From positions 1 through 61,796 of the forward strand of contig NZ_WOEZ01000187.1 of assembly GCF_013177735.1 (NCBI RefSeq): 61,796 bases of DNA. The letters run 5' to 3'. The notes below the pieces were generated by a model that did no database searches, was not told the origin of the DNA, and saw nothing but the letters and a program-made list of their open reading frames with translations. Origin of the DNA: Paraburkholderia elongata. GTDB taxonomy: Bacteria; Pseudomonadota; Gammaproteobacteria; Burkholderiales; Burkholderiaceae. The stretch's first letter is position 1; every line of letters starts with the position of its first letter. Position numbers and translations under genes: made by a program. Shown in pieces: positions 9,976 through 18,533 of this stretch.

Positions 9976-11553
9976 TCACGTATAACCCCGCCGGTCGCGC
10001 CACGCCGCCGGCCAGATCCCTTGCTTGCCCGGCGCGAGAATACCGTTCGGGTCGAGTGCGTCCTTGATCGTTTCCGAGAGCCGCAGCAACGCGCCGTCGT
10101 TGAAACTGTACTGCGCCGCGGCGAAATCCATATACGCGAGATGCGCGCGATATTCGCCGTAACCCGCCGCGCGCGCATCGCTCATCAGCGAACGCACTAA
10201 CTCGCCGGCCTGCTCGACCTGATTCGCGTCGTTACGGTCGAAGATCGCCGCGAAGATGTGATGCAGATGACGCACGCCCGCCGTAAAACCGCCGTAGTAA
10301 TCGAAGCCGTATTCCGCCGCGCGCGCCTTGACCATCGTGTATTGGCGCAGCGCGTCGCGCCCGGTCGCCGGGCACACCGGCGCGAAGTCCACATGCGCGC
10401 CCGCGCCGCCGCGCCAGTCGAGCATGCGGAACGCGCTCATCGCCGGGATGCCGGCCAGGTTGCGATCGCCGCCCGCGGTGGGTTGCGCATCGCCCGCATA
10501 GCGAGCGGCCAAAAGTTTCGCCTGCGGCACGCGGGCGAACGCGCGCTGCACAATCGCATAGCGCGCGTCGATCAATTCAGGCGTCCCGTACAGCGCGAAA
10601 TGCAGATTCCAGCGGCCCACATTCAGCTTGTCGAGCATCGCCGCCACCGCGTTCTCGGGCATCGCGCCTTTGCCTTCGTACCACTGCTGACGTGCCGACA
10701 GTCCCGCGGCCCGGCGCAAACCGCCTTCGATCACCGCGTTATTGCGGATCGTTTCATCGAGCCGCAACGGCCGCAAGAGTTCGACGATCGCTTCGAGATC
10801 CGCTTCGTGCCGAAACTGGATTTCGCCGAGCAGATACGCGGGCGGCGCGGGCATCAGCCAGACACCGAGCTTGGTGACGATGCCGTAGTTCGACTGCATG
10901 AACATCGCGTCGAAGGAAGGCCCATAGCCCGGTTGATACAGTTGCCACGTGGTACCGATTTCGATTCCGCCCATCCCGGTACGCAGCACGTCGCCGTTGG
11001 CGAGCACCACTTCCATGCCGCACTGCGCCGCCGCGTGATCGCCGTACGCGGTATAGCCAAAGCCGCGCTCGAGCGTATTGCCGACCACGCTGCCCCAACC
11101 CGCCGCGGGCGGATCGACCCAGAGCTTGTAGCCTTTGTCGCGCAAATGCGTGTAGAGATCGAAGTAGCTGACGCCCGGTTCGACCAGCGCGTAGGCGAGT
11201 GTTTCGTTCACTTCGATGATGCGGTTCATTCGCTGCAGATCGAGCACCACCGAACCCGCCAGCCGCGGCGCGGCGCCACCGTACGCGAAGTTGCGTCCGG
11301 TCGAGACCGTCCACAATGGAATGCGAAATTGATTGGCAATCCGCAACACCGCGCGAATCTCGTCGACGGATGCGGGCAGCAACGCGGCGGACGCGGAGAA
11401 CGCTTCGCGCTCGCCGGGCGCGAACGGATCGAGATACGCGGCGAGCCCCGCCGCCGAGACTATCACCTGCGGCTCGCCGACGATCGAGCGCCAGCCGGCG
11501 AGCGCCCGATCGAACCCGGCGGCGGAAACTTTCGGCGGCAAGCTGCGCGTCAA
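9976..11553 (-). CDS. VAO/4-cresol dehydrogenase-type FAD oxidase
   Basis: A 525-residue flavoprotein of the vanillyl-alcohol oxidase/4-cresol dehydrogenase group: PCMH FAD-binding domain at the N-terminus (STGRNFAYGGAAPRLAGSVVLDL, then PAAGWGSVVGNTLERGFGYT) and a substrate-binding C-terminal half ending NGILAPGKQGIWP. Its length fits eugenol oxidase and PchF. In the C-terminal half FDYYGGF (Tyr419/Tyr420) aligns by eye with the region holding the covalent flavin Tyr of PchF; this would need an alignment. Likely substrates are para-alkyl phenols. No cytochrome c partner gene is adjacent, which argues for an oxidase or a different electron acceptor. Confidence 0.85.
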   Translation of the reverse strand: MTRSLPPKVSAAGFDRALAGWRSIVGEPQVIVSAAGLAAYLDPFAPGEREAFSASAALLPASVDEIRAVLRIANQFRIPLWTVSTGRNFAYGGAAPRLAGSVVLDLQRMNRIIEVNETLAYALVEPGVSYFDLYTHLRDKGYKLWVDPPAAGWGSVVGNTLERGFGYTAYGDHAAAQCGMEVVLANGDVLRTGMGGIEIGTTWQLYQPGYGPSFDAMFMQSNYGIVTKLGVWLMPAPPAYLLGEIQFRHEADLEAIVELLRPLRLDETIRNNAVIEGGLRRAAGLSARQQWYEGKGAMPENAVAAMLDKLNVGRWNLHFALYGTPELIDARYAIVQRAFARVPQAKLLAARYAGDAQPTAGGDRNLAGIPAMSAFRMLDWRGGAGAHVDFAPVCPATGRDALRQYTMVKARAAEYGFDYYGGFTAGVRHLHHIFAAIFDRNDANQVEQAGELVRSLMSDARAAGYGEYRAHLAYMDFAAAQYSFNDGALLRLSETIKDALDPNGILAPGKQGIWPAAWRDRRGYT

Positions 11554-11592
11554 GGTGTCTCCTTTGCGGCCACACGTGCGGGCGACGGCAAG

Positions 11593-12084
11593 CTAGCGGT
11601 GCATCCCCCCGCCGCTACCGGCGCCGTGCGACATGCCGCTCCATATGTGAGTCGACCCGCCGCCATGCCAGTTGCCGTGTGCACCCATTCCATGTGATCC
11701 GTGTCCATCACGCACGTGGTCCATGTGATGAAAATGATGGAAGCGGTCGACGAATACAACCGACACGCCAGCACCAAATATCACCGGCGGCCCCCAGTAC
11801 CATTGATCGTAATAATACGCCGGTGCCGCTCCGAAGACCTGCACCGCGCCATCGTCTTCGACGATCTGCCAGCTGCCGTCCGGCTGCAAGCATGCACGGC
11901 CGGTAATCTGCTGCATGACGCCGTCAATTTCCGCTTGACCCACGACTAAGCGGCACGTCGAAGTGTCGTTCAACGGCGCATTCGCGTCCGATTGCGCCTC
12001 GACCGGCGCCGCGCAAGCGGTGCACAGGCACAGACACGCTACGCCGGAACACAGCCCCGTGCCGAACTGATGAAAAGTAAACAT
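11593..12084 (-). CDS. His/Gly-rich exported protein
   Basis: A 163-residue protein. The start MFTFHQFGTG at 12084 was chosen because it opens a Cys-rich hydrophobic export signal ending APVEAQ; upstream codons add only arginine-rich sequence. The body has a WGPPVIF-type segment, and the last ~50 residues are rich in His, Gly and Met (HHFHHMDH, then GHGSHGMGAHGNWHGGG), suggesting metal binding. I do not recognise a family. It lies 39 bases upstream of the VAO-type gene on the same strand and could be cotranscribed. Confidence 0.6.
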   Translation of the reverse strand: MFTFHQFGTGLCSGVACLCLCTACAAPVEAQSDANAPLNDTSTCRLVVGQAEIDGVMQQITGRACLQPDGSWQIVEDDGAVQVFGAAPAYYYDQWYWGPPVIFGAGVSVVFVDRFHHFHHMDHVRDGHGSHGMGAHGNWHGGGSTHIWSGMSHGAGSGGGMHR

Positions 12085-12351
12085 GATTTCGCTGCCTCGA
12101 CGCGCCGGTGTTGCGACTTGCAAAAAGCGTGTCGCCACCGTAAAGACCCCGTCGGTTCGCCTCGCACGAGACCGTGCCGTCCCGGCGCGCATGCAGGGCG
12201 GGACAGCACGATCCTGCAGCAAGTAAACGAAACGCTGCGCGACGCTATTCCGACGGCGCGCGCGAGTGCAAGGCGTTTCTGTTACAGGGTGTTGCAGCGA
12301 GATCTTATGGGCGGCGTTTTGGCTGCCCAGGTGCTTTCCGTGCTTTCCGCG

Positions 12352-13215
12352 CTACTGCCAGGTCTCCGGTTTGCCGCCGAGCGCGCTGCACACCTCGATG
12401 GCAATCGAGCGCAGCTTGTCTTCCGCAATCGGCCCGGACAACGCGTAGCCCATGCGGTCGCTGACCCAGTAGAAAGTCCGGCGGTTACCGTCGCGGAACA
12501 GGCGGAACGCGGTTTCGTCGCGAGAGATCCCCGTGATGTACAGCGTGAGCCGCGCGCCGCTGCGATTCTCGTACATGAACTGCGCGGCCGGTCCCGCTTC
12601 GCCGGGCAACAAACGTCCACCCACCAGCGAGTAGCCGTACTCCTGCAACGACGGCACTGAAAGCGGCCGGTTCAGGCGCTTGGACAGCCAGGTGATCAGA
12701 TGCTCTTCCTCGCTCGCGGCCACTTCGACTGGATGACGCCGCTCAGGTGTGTACACCGCATAGGCGATGTCGGCGCGCTCGGCAAAGCTCGGCGGCTGGC
12801 CGCCCAGACCATTCCACGCGCCGCCCGTCAGACGCGGCGCGAGCGGCCCCAGAGCGAGCGCGAGACCCGCGCCGGCCGCGAGCCAGCACGCCGCGAGGCC
12901 GACGCGTTGCCACCACGGCGCCGGCCGCCGCACCACGATGAAGGCCGGTTCGTCGGCGTCGCTCTGGCCCATCCCCCCGACGCTCCCGCTGTGCTCGTCG
13001 CGCTCGCGGTTGCGCTGTGATGCCCCGCACAGCGCCTGCAGCGCCGCTTTCTGCGCGCGCCACGCGGCCACTCTCGCAGCAGCCTGCGGCTGCTGCGGCA
13101 GTTGGGCCTCGATCGCGGCGCGCTCGACAGGCGGCAACTCGCCGTCGACAAACGCCGACAGCGCTCGCAAATCGAGCCCCTCAGGCAGGTTAGTATCGTG
13201 GTCGTTGTTCATCAC
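12352..13215 (-). CDS. anti-sigma factor, membrane-bound
   Basis: A 287-residue protein with an N-terminal zinc-less anti-sigma-like helical region (LSAFVDGELPPVERAAIEAQL), a Gly/Ala-rich membrane segment (VGLAACWLAAGAGLALALG) near residues 105-130, and a periplasmic C-terminal domain. Its start overlaps the stop of the ECF sigma gene by four bases (ATGA). By family precedent it would hold the sigma factor inactive at the membrane until a periplasmic signal arrives. Confidence 0.85.
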   Translation of the reverse strand: MMNNDHDTNLPEGLDLRALSAFVDGELPPVERAAIEAQLPQQPQAAARVAAWRAQKAALQALCGASQRNRERDEHSGSVGGMGQSDADEPAFIVVRRPAPWWQRVGLAACWLAAGAGLALALGPLAPRLTGGAWNGLGGQPPSFAERADIAYAVYTPERRHPVEVAASEEEHLITWLSKRLNRPLSVPSLQEYGYSLVGGRLLPGEAGPAAQFMYENRSGARLTLYITGISRDETAFRLFRDGNRRTFYWVSDRMGYALSGPIAEDKLRSIAIEVCSALGGKPETWQ

Positions 13216-13766
13216 GGATTTCTCACTACTTTCAGCGGCGGGACTTTAAGCGCCAACCCCACGGCGCCCCCTTCAACCGGCCCCTCCGTCATCAGCACGC
13301 GCATGTGTTCCCGCGCGCGCGACAGCCGCGACATCACCGTGCCGATCGGTACTCCGAGCGCCTTCGACGCTTCCTGATAAGACAGTTCCTCCACGCAAAC
13401 GAGCAGCAGCACTTCCCGTTGCTCGACCGGCAGGCAATACAGCGCGCGCTGCAGATCGCGCAACACGAGACCGTCGACTTCGCCATGCGGCGCTTCGAGA
13501 TTGCGCCACGGAGCGCTTTCGTCGTCGACGGCAATCTCGCGACGGCCGCGCAACTGATCGATGTAAAGATGCCGCAGGATCGTCAGGAGCCACGCCCGCA
13601 GGTTGCTGTTCGGACGAAACGCCGCCCAGCGCGCAAGCGCGCGCTCCGCCGTATCCTGCACGAGGTCGTCGGCCCAGGCGCGGTCGCCCGTCAGTGCGCG
13701 CGCATACCGGCGCAACTGCGGGAGCCACGAAATCACTTCCGCTTCGAAACTCACCTGGCGTGGCAA
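13212..13766 (-). CDS. ECF RNA polymerase sigma factor
   Basis: A 184-residue sigma-70 family protein with region 2 (ALTGDRAWADDLVQDTAERALARWAAF) and region 4 HTH (LPVEQREVLLLVCVEELSYQEASKALGVPIGTVMSRLSRARE), and no region 1 or 3, which defines an ECF sigma factor. It is coupled by ATGA to the anti-sigma gene. Only three bases separate its ATG from the stop of the small lipoprotein gene upstream, so the three form one transcription unit. Confidence 0.92.
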   Translation of the reverse strand: MPRQVSFEAEVISWLPQLRRYARALTGDRAWADDLVQDTAERALARWAAFRPNSNLRAWLLTILRHLYIDQLRGRREIAVDDESAPWRNLEAPHGEVDGLVLRDLQRALYCLPVEQREVLLLVCVEELSYQEASKALGVPIGTVMSRLSRAREHMRVLMTEGPVEGGAVGLALKVPPLKVVRNP

Positions 13767-13769
13767 CGC

Positions 13770-13916
13770 TCAGTAGCCGCCGCCGCTGCCGCCTGTGTTA
13801 CCACTGGTGCCCGAGGCGCCGTTGTCAGTCGCGGAGGTGCAGGCGCTCGTTGCGAGCGAGCCTAGCGCAAGCGCCACCAGCACGAACGCGGCGGAAAGAA
13901 TCCTCGATACTTTCAT
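13770..13916 (-). CDS. 48-residue putative lipoprotein
   Basis: A small gene missed if the longer upstream frame is used. The start at 13916 has a clear AGGAG seven bases upstream. The product begins MKVSRILSAAFVLVALALG, then SLATSACTS (an imperfect lipobox with Cys near residue 27), and ends in a Gly/Ser/Thr-rich mature part of about 20 residues. It is the first gene of the lipoprotein-sigma-anti-sigma unit. A role in signal sensing for the ECF system is inference. Confidence 0.65.
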   Translation of the reverse strand: MKVSRILSAAFVLVALALGSLATSACTSATDNGASGTSGNTGGSGGGY

Positions 13917-14268
13917 GGTAAGTCTCCTGATGAGCGTCCGGCCGGTGCCTGCGAGCCGGGGATCCGATCGGCCGCGTGCGATATGCAGCGCCGCCATGTC
14001 TGAATTAACGTGAGTGGGCCGTGATTTATTCCACGCGGGGCAGCGGCAGGCACCCTCTTTTTACGCCATCCCCGGCGGGTTCGCTCGAACGTGGCTGAAG
14101 AAGACGCTATTCGTCCGCAGATTCGTAACTCAACGTTACAGTGAATAGTTATCAGATGCTTATGTGCGCGCAAGCCGTTATAGTGGACGCAGTTCGGCCG
14201 CCGACGCGTTCCGCCCCCACACAGGGTAGAATCGCGGCGAACAACCGTCTTACTAACCTGAATTGTCC
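13917..14268. other. divergent intergenic region, sigma operon / hfq2
   Basis: No gene is seen. It holds the candidate ECF promoter (14005-14032) and the ribosome binding site of the lipoprotein gene on the minus strand. On the plus strand a TATAGT near 14178 could be the -10 element of hfq2. Confidence 0.4.
14005..14032 (-). promoter_or_regulatory. candidate ECF-type promoter
   Basis: On the minus strand, GGAATAA (14026-14032) is separated by 15 bases from CGTTAA (14005-14010). This resembles -35/-10 elements of ECF sigma factors and lies about 90 bases upstream of the small lipoprotein gene, so the sigma factor may activate its own operon. The elements were assigned by eye. Confidence 0.4.
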
Positions 14269-14802
14269 ATGGCTTCCGCAGAATCGCATCCGCAAAACGA
14301 CTTCATGAACGCTGCGCGCAAAGAACGAAAGCGCGTTGAGATCTACCTTGTCAACGGCATTCGCCTGACCGGGTGCATCGAGTCGTTCGATCAGTATCTG
14401 GTGATGCTGCGCACGCCTGTCGGCCTGCAAGGCATCTACAAGCGCGCCATCTCGACGATCCAGCTCGACACCGGCACGCGTCCGGCGCCGCGCGCCGGAA
14501 GGCCTTCGCACGGTGAGCACACCACGCGTGGCCCGCACGGCTCGCGTGAACCGCGCGACCATCGCGAGTCGCGCGAACCGCGCGAGTCGTACGGCGCGCC
14601 GGCCTCGGATCGCCCTGCGTCCGATCGTAGCAGCAGCACGTCCGAGGGTCCGGTGGTCGTAACACGCCGCCGGCGTTTGTTCGGCACGGGCGGCGGCGAC
14701 GGCGGCAACCATGGCAGCGGCAATCATGGTGGCAACGGTGGTAATGGTGGCAACGGTGGTAATGGTGGTAACGGTGGCACCAGCAGCGGCGGCAACGAAT
14801 AA
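14269..14802 (+). CDS. hfq2: Hfq-like RNA chaperone with Gly-rich tail
   Basis: A 177-residue Hfq homologue. Residues ~10-67 form the Sm fold: QNDFMNAARKERKRVEIYLVNGIRLTG is Sm1 and YKRAISTIQ is Sm2. Compared with classical Hfq, the FDQF of the proximal RNA site is FDQY, and the YKHAIST histidine is an arginine. The tail is long: an Arg/Glu/Ser/Pro region, a patch of four arginines, then about 30 Gly/Asn residues encoded by a 9-base repeat. Burkholderia species are known to carry a second Hfq; this fits that form. ATG at 14269 is preferred to the TTG two codons earlier. Confidence 0.88.
   Translation: MASAESHPQNDFMNAARKERKRVEIYLVNGIRLTGCIESFDQYLVMLRTPVGLQGIYKRAISTIQLDTGTRPAPRAGRPSHGEHTTRGPHGSREPRDHRESREPRESYGAPASDRPASDRSSSTSEGPVVVTRRRRLFGTGGGDGGNHGSGNHGGNGGNGGNGGNGGNGGTSSGGNE
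14734..14778 (+). repeat. 9-bp tandem repeat in hfq2 (GGN repeats)
   Basis: Five copies of AAYGGTGGY in frame encode Asn-Gly-Gly repeats at the end of hfq2. Copy number is likely to vary between strains. Confidence 0.85.
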
Positions 14803-14822
14803 ACCGCCGCCGCAGCGGCCGG

Positions 14823-15050
14823 CTACTCCGACGGATAGCCGAGCCGCTGCAAAATCTTCTCCAGTCTCATCACCTGCAAGTCCGTCAGCTCGAATCCGCA
14901 TTTGACCGCCAGCACGCGGCGCCGCCAGTACCGGGCGTCCAGCATGCGCAGCGCCGGTTGCCGTGTCGCCCAATCCAGATGTTCCAGTTCGGCTTCTACC
15001 ACGTGTGATGCGTTGAAGCGCTGCGCGCGCGCAGGGTTTGTTCGGTCCAT
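14823..15050 (-). CDS. hypothetical protein, 75 aa
   Basis: A 75-residue, Arg/Leu-rich protein (MDRTNPARAQRFNASHVVEA at the start, LQRLGYPSE at the end) convergent with hfq2, with stops 20 bases apart. It has no signal or membrane segment and no family I recognise. Codon use is like its neighbours, which supports it as real. Confidence 0.55.
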   Translation of the reverse strand: MDRTNPARAQRFNASHVVEAELEHLDWATRQPALRMLDARYWRRRVLAVKCGFELTDLQVMRLEKILQRLGYPSE

Positions 15051-15376
15051 GTCGTTCGCTGCCTTGTTGTTCGCTACTTTTGTTTACTCCCCTCCCGAGC
15101 TGGATGTTGCCCGTTCACGGTGTGCCGTGCGGTGTGCCGTGTGGTCTGCCGATCGGTGCGGCCGGCGGATGCTTTTGTTGTCAGGCGACATTCGGAAAAC
15201 GACTTGATGCGGGATGGTTTTAATTTTTGCTTTTTTCCCGGTGTTTTCTGATCTGGTTTTTGGGGTTTGAAGGAAATGCTTACGGTGCGAGTGCCCTGGT
15301 CGTTCGGCCGATGCTCGCGCGGGCCCGCTTTGCACTATGCTGAATTGTTGACTTTCTTCTTCTAACGGAGCACGTC
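15051..15376. other. intergenic, T-rich, no gene seen
   Basis: It contains a GTGCCGTGCGGTGTGCCGT near-duplicate at about 15120-15140 and then a T-rich stretch (15210-15260) that is unusual for this genome. The promoter of the small gene at 15377 should lie here; AACGGAG just before the ATG is its ribosome binding site. Confidence 0.4.
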
Positions 15377-15565
15377 ATGAGCAAGCAGAAGCAACAGGCA
15401 CCTCACCATAAGGAAACGGCGCAGCCCGCTGAGTCCGCAGATAGCCGCCTCGACGAGGCTCTTGAAGAAAGCTTTCCTGCCAGTGATCCGATCGCAGTCG
15501 ATATGACGGATCCGCATCACTCACCAGTGGAAGAGGCGCCTTCGGCGGGGAAGAAACGGCATTAG
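15377..15565 (+). CDS. small acidic protein with ESFPASDP motif
   Basis: A 62-residue, soluble, charged protein (MSKQKQQAPHHKETAQ...) containing LDEALEESFPASDPIAVD. That motif recurs in small proteobacterial proteins of unknown function. The ATG is preceded by AACGGAG at a good spacing. No membrane or signal sequence. Confidence 0.65.
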   Translation: MSKQKQQAPHHKETAQPAESADSRLDEALEESFPASDPIAVDMTDPHHSPVEEAPSAGKKRH

Positions 15566-15639
15566 ATGTGTGCCTTTTTGCCTTGCGCAGCGGCATTTGT
15601 CGGTGCGCTTCTGGCGTTGGCCTTTCCTTGAATTCTATT

Positions 15640-15830
15640 GGTCTATTAGCGTCGCCCCTGTGCGGGGCAGGCACTTACTTTCTTTGCCGCCGCAAAGAAA
15701 GATAAGCAAAGAAAGCGGCTTCACACCGCTAATTCTTAAGCGGGTCCCTCGCACAGTTGCGGTAGTGGAGCATCTGGAATCCGTGTCCTCGCACCTTCCG
15801 CGCTAGTGACAAGGCCGTCATACTTCCGGC
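15640..15830. repeat. intergenic hairpin-rich element, probably dispersed
   Basis: Noncoding. It holds a GCCCC-TGTGC-GGGGC stem-loop at 15654-15668 and a long near-perfect inverted repeat, CTTACTTTCTTTGC (15674-15687) against GCAAAGAAAGATAAG (15692-15706), followed by a run of conserved-looking sequence. I recall similar sequence scattered between genes in Paraburkholderia, but could not check this; other copies are not visible in this window. Reading frames across it look spurious. Confidence 0.5.
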
Positions 15831-15919
15831 GGCGCTGCGCGCGTCGAAACGTAATTCTCTTAAAACCAACTACTACGTTTTCGCACTCGCATTTTGCTCA
15901 GCACCGCGGCTCGCCGTAG

Positions 15920-15973
15920 CATTGCCATTGCCATTGCCATTGCCATTGCCATTGCCATTGCCATTGCCATTGC
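15920..15973. repeat. hexanucleotide microsatellite (CATTGC)9
   Basis: Nine perfect, uninterrupted copies of CATTGC lie in the gap before the PhnW-like gene, about 140 bases upstream of its start. Such a tract is prone to slippage; any effect on the downstream gene is speculation. Confidence 0.95.
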
Positions 15974-16115
15974 TACATCCCGGTGTTTAATTCGAACTGC
16001 GAGTTCGCGCTTTCATTCGCTGGTGGCACTTGTCCTTTGAATGCTTGGGCGCTTCGCCGAGGCGAAGCCGAGGGCTCTTGTTGCGCCACATCGGCTCCGC
16101 TTAAGGAGTGTGCTC

Positions 16116-17184
16116 ATGCTGCTGCACAATCCCGGCCCGGTGACGCTCACCGAACGCGTCCGCATCAGCCTGTTGCAAACGGATCTGTGCCACCGCGAAA
16201 GCGAATTTTTCGACTTGCAGGAAGAGGCGCGCACAAGTCTGGTCGATCTGTACGGCCTCGACGCAAACGAATGGCAAGCGGTCTTGATGACCGGTTCCGG
16301 CACGGCGGCTGTTGAAAGCATGACCGCCGCACTGGTGCCGCAAAACGGCAAGCTGCTGGTCGTGGAAAACGGCGTGTACGGCGAGCGTATTTCGCAGATC
16401 GCCACGCAATACGGCATCGCGCATGAGTCGCTGAAACACGACTGGATGCAGGCGCCGGATCTCGCGAAAATCGCCGAACGCCTCGACGCGGAGAAAGCGT
16501 TCACGCACGTCGCGGTGATTCATCACGAAACAACGACAGGCCGTCTGAACGATCTGCAGGCGCTCGGCGCGCTGTGCTGCGAACGTGGTCTGCGTTTGCT
16601 GGTGGATGGCGTGAGCAGCTTCGGCGCGGAAGCGATCGATTTCACCGACGCCAGCCTCGACGCTGTCGCGGCGACCGCGAACAAGTGTCTGCATGGCGTG
16701 CCTGGCGCGTCGTTCGTGCTGGTGCGGCGCTCGCGCAGGCGGCGAGCCGCACGTATTACCTGGACCTCGGGCGCCTCGCGCGTTTGCAGGATCAGCGCAA
16801 TACGCCGTTCACGCCTTCGGTTCATGCGTACTACGCGCTGATCGAAGCACTCGCGAACTCGCCGGCGAGGGCGGTTGGGGTGCGCGCCACGCGCGCCACG
16901 CGCGTTACGCAGCGCTCGCCGAGCAGGCGCGCACGGGCCTGGCCGAGCGGGGCGTCGGCAGTGTGTTGCCGCCGGAGCACTCGTCGGTGGTGCTGCGCGC
17001 GTATCGCCTGCCGGACGGCGTGTCGTATCCGCAACTGCACGACGCGCTGAAGGCGTGTGGTTTCGTCACCTATGCCGGTCAGGGCGGGTTGTCAGCCGAA
17101 CTGTTCCGCATCTCGACGATGGGCAACATCCACGCCGCCGACATCGACCGTCTCCTGCAAGGCTTTACCGAGCTGACGCGCTAA
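16116..17184 (+). pseudogene. PhnW-like aminotransferase, two frameshifts
   Basis: A class V PLP aminotransferase resembling 2-aminoethylphosphonate-pyruvate transaminase. It starts MLLHNPGPVTLTERVR after AAGGAG; GSGTAAVES binds PLP phosphate, HHETTTGRLND is family-typical, and Lys in TANKCLHGVPG is the Schiff-base residue. The frame breaks at about 16725 (before ALAQAASRTYYLDL) and again at 16855/16856 (before ELAGEGGWGARHARHARYA). Each is repaired by one added base, after which the protein would be 356 residues, the normal family length, and would end GFTELTR. Either a recent pseudogene or two sequencing deletions. Confidence 0.75.
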
Positions 17185-17261
17185 AGCACGCGTTTATTCG
17201 CGCGTCCGGTAAAAATCCGGCAACGATCCGGCAACGATCCGGTAACAAGCGCACGGCGGCG

Positions 17262-17414
17262 TCACACCGGGTCTTTGTCCGGCGGTCCCTCGGGCCGCTG
17301 CGGCTCCTCGGTGTGATGACCCGGCGACGGCGGCACTAGCGGATCGGCTTCCGGGTCCCGGTTCGGATCGGCATTCGGATCGGGAATCGGGCTGGTATGC
17401 ATGTCGTAGCTCAT
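17262..17414 (-). CDS. small Pro/Asp-rich protein, 50 aa
   Basis: Start at 17414 (MSYDMHTSPIPDPN) with AAGGTG upstream; the frame is open further upstream but that part is unlikely. The 50 residues are dominated by Pro, Asp and Glu (DPNADPNRDPEADPL, ending GPPDKDPV), so it is probably disordered. I do not recognise a function. Confidence 0.5.
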   Translation of the reverse strand: MSYDMHTSPIPDPNADPNRDPEADPLVPPSPGHHTEEPQRPEGPPDKDPV

Positions 17415-17534
17415 TGCATCACCTTTTAGTTGAGACGCGAACTGAAAGCGGGCGATACGGCCGCTGGCGGTCGAATCCACCTACACGCTGGCCGTTTCCT
17501 TTTAGCGTAGGCGATCCAGCACGCCGCGCGCCCC

Positions 17535-18239
17535 TTACTTTTTCCTGCGACGGCCCACGCTCAATTGCCAGTAGCGCTCGGCGGCGAAAACGTCGTCGTA
17601 ATTGCCCGCGCCGAAAGCGCGCAACTGGCTTTCGTAGGCGTTGACCGCTTCGCGTTTGAGCTGGGTGCGGCGCGCGAGATCAATAGTATGGCTCGCGCTC
17701 GGATAGGCGGGTGTGGCGACGATGCCGCGTTGCGCGAGGTCGGCGAGGCGCGCCTGCACGACACCGGGTGTGCAGCGGTGAATCGCGTCCTCATAGGCGA
17801 ACCACGTGAGATGCGACAGGCGCGGCAAGATTTCGCAGCAGGCTTCGAACACCCGTACGTGATCCTCGTGATGCAGGCCGAGCGGCATCAGCAGCGTGTT
17901 CGCGGTCGTGCGGTAGATGGTCTCTTCAAGCGCCGCGGCTAATCTGGCGATCGACGGCGAGTCCATGTATTGGTCTTCGCGAAACGGCATGCGCAGTGGA
18001 ATCGCGTCGAGCACCTCTAGCGCGAGGTTGTCTTCGAGCGTGCGGGCGTGGATCGCCTGATGGGCGCTCGTGAAACCCGACTTTTCATCCCATTCGGTAT
18101 GCATCTCCTGCTCGGGCGGCGCGGCAAACACCGTGCAGACCGCGGCGTCTGGATGGGCGGCGAGTAATGCGCCGCAACTGAAGACGGCGTCGTCGAAATG
18201 GGGCGAGACGATGAAAAGGCGTGGGCTGGTTTCACTCAT
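17535..18239 (-). CDS. PIG-L family deacetylase
   Basis: A 234-residue protein of the LmbE/PIG-L fold, zinc-dependent N-acetylglucosamine-type deacetylases. PHFDD at residues 13-17 and LGLHHEDH in the middle supply the metal ligands. No signal peptide, so cytoplasmic. The substrate is unknown; neighbours do not help. Confidence 0.85.
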   Translation of the reverse strand: MSETSPRLFIVSPHFDDAVFSCGALLAAHPDAAVCTVFAAPPEQEMHTEWDEKSGFTSAHQAIHARTLEDNLALEVLDAIPLRMPFREDQYMDSPSIARLAAALEETIYRTTANTLLMPLGLHHEDHVRVFEACCEILPRLSHLTWFAYEDAIHRCTPGVVQARLADLAQRGIVATPAYPSASHTIDLARRTQLKREAVNAYESQLRAFGAGNYDDVFAAERYWQLSVGRRRKK

Positions 18240-18454
18240 GGGGCATGTGGTGGTTTCGAAACGCGCGAGGCCGCATTTGACGCTTCAATGTTGCGGAATT
18301 GGCGGCGTCACATCAGCTTAGGCGGAATTGGCGCGGCTTGTGTAATCGTTGTGATCGGCGCAAACCGTGTGCCTGGCTGGGCCGGTTCTGCCGTGGCTTC
18401 CCGCAGAGGTTCACCTTTGGCGGGTGCGCTGCCGTGCTTGCATCGCGCACTCGC

Positions 18455-18476
18455 AACCGCTCAGATATGAGCGGTT
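18455..18476. repeat. short inverted repeat, possible terminator stem
   Basis: AACCGCTCA (18455-18463) pairs perfectly with TGAGCGGTT (18468-18476) across GATA. A further TGAGCGGTTA follows at about 18499. It lies downstream of the UdgX gene but has no clear T-run on that side. Confidence 0.4.
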
Positions 18477-18533
18477 AGCCTGATTAATCACTCACCTGTG
18501 AGCGGTTACGTTTTTGCTCCTGCTGGCTACGCG

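Larger units (their letters stand above)
15566..16115. other. 550-bp intergenic region
   Basis: No gene is supported. It contains the hairpin element at 15640-15830 and the CATTGC tract at 15920-15973, and ends with the ribosome binding site AAGGAG (16103-16108) of the aminotransferase. Confidence 0.6.

Noticed and set aside
10258..11697. A 479-residue plus-strand frame
   Set aside because: Antisense to the VAO-type gene, low-complexity Arg/His content, no motif.
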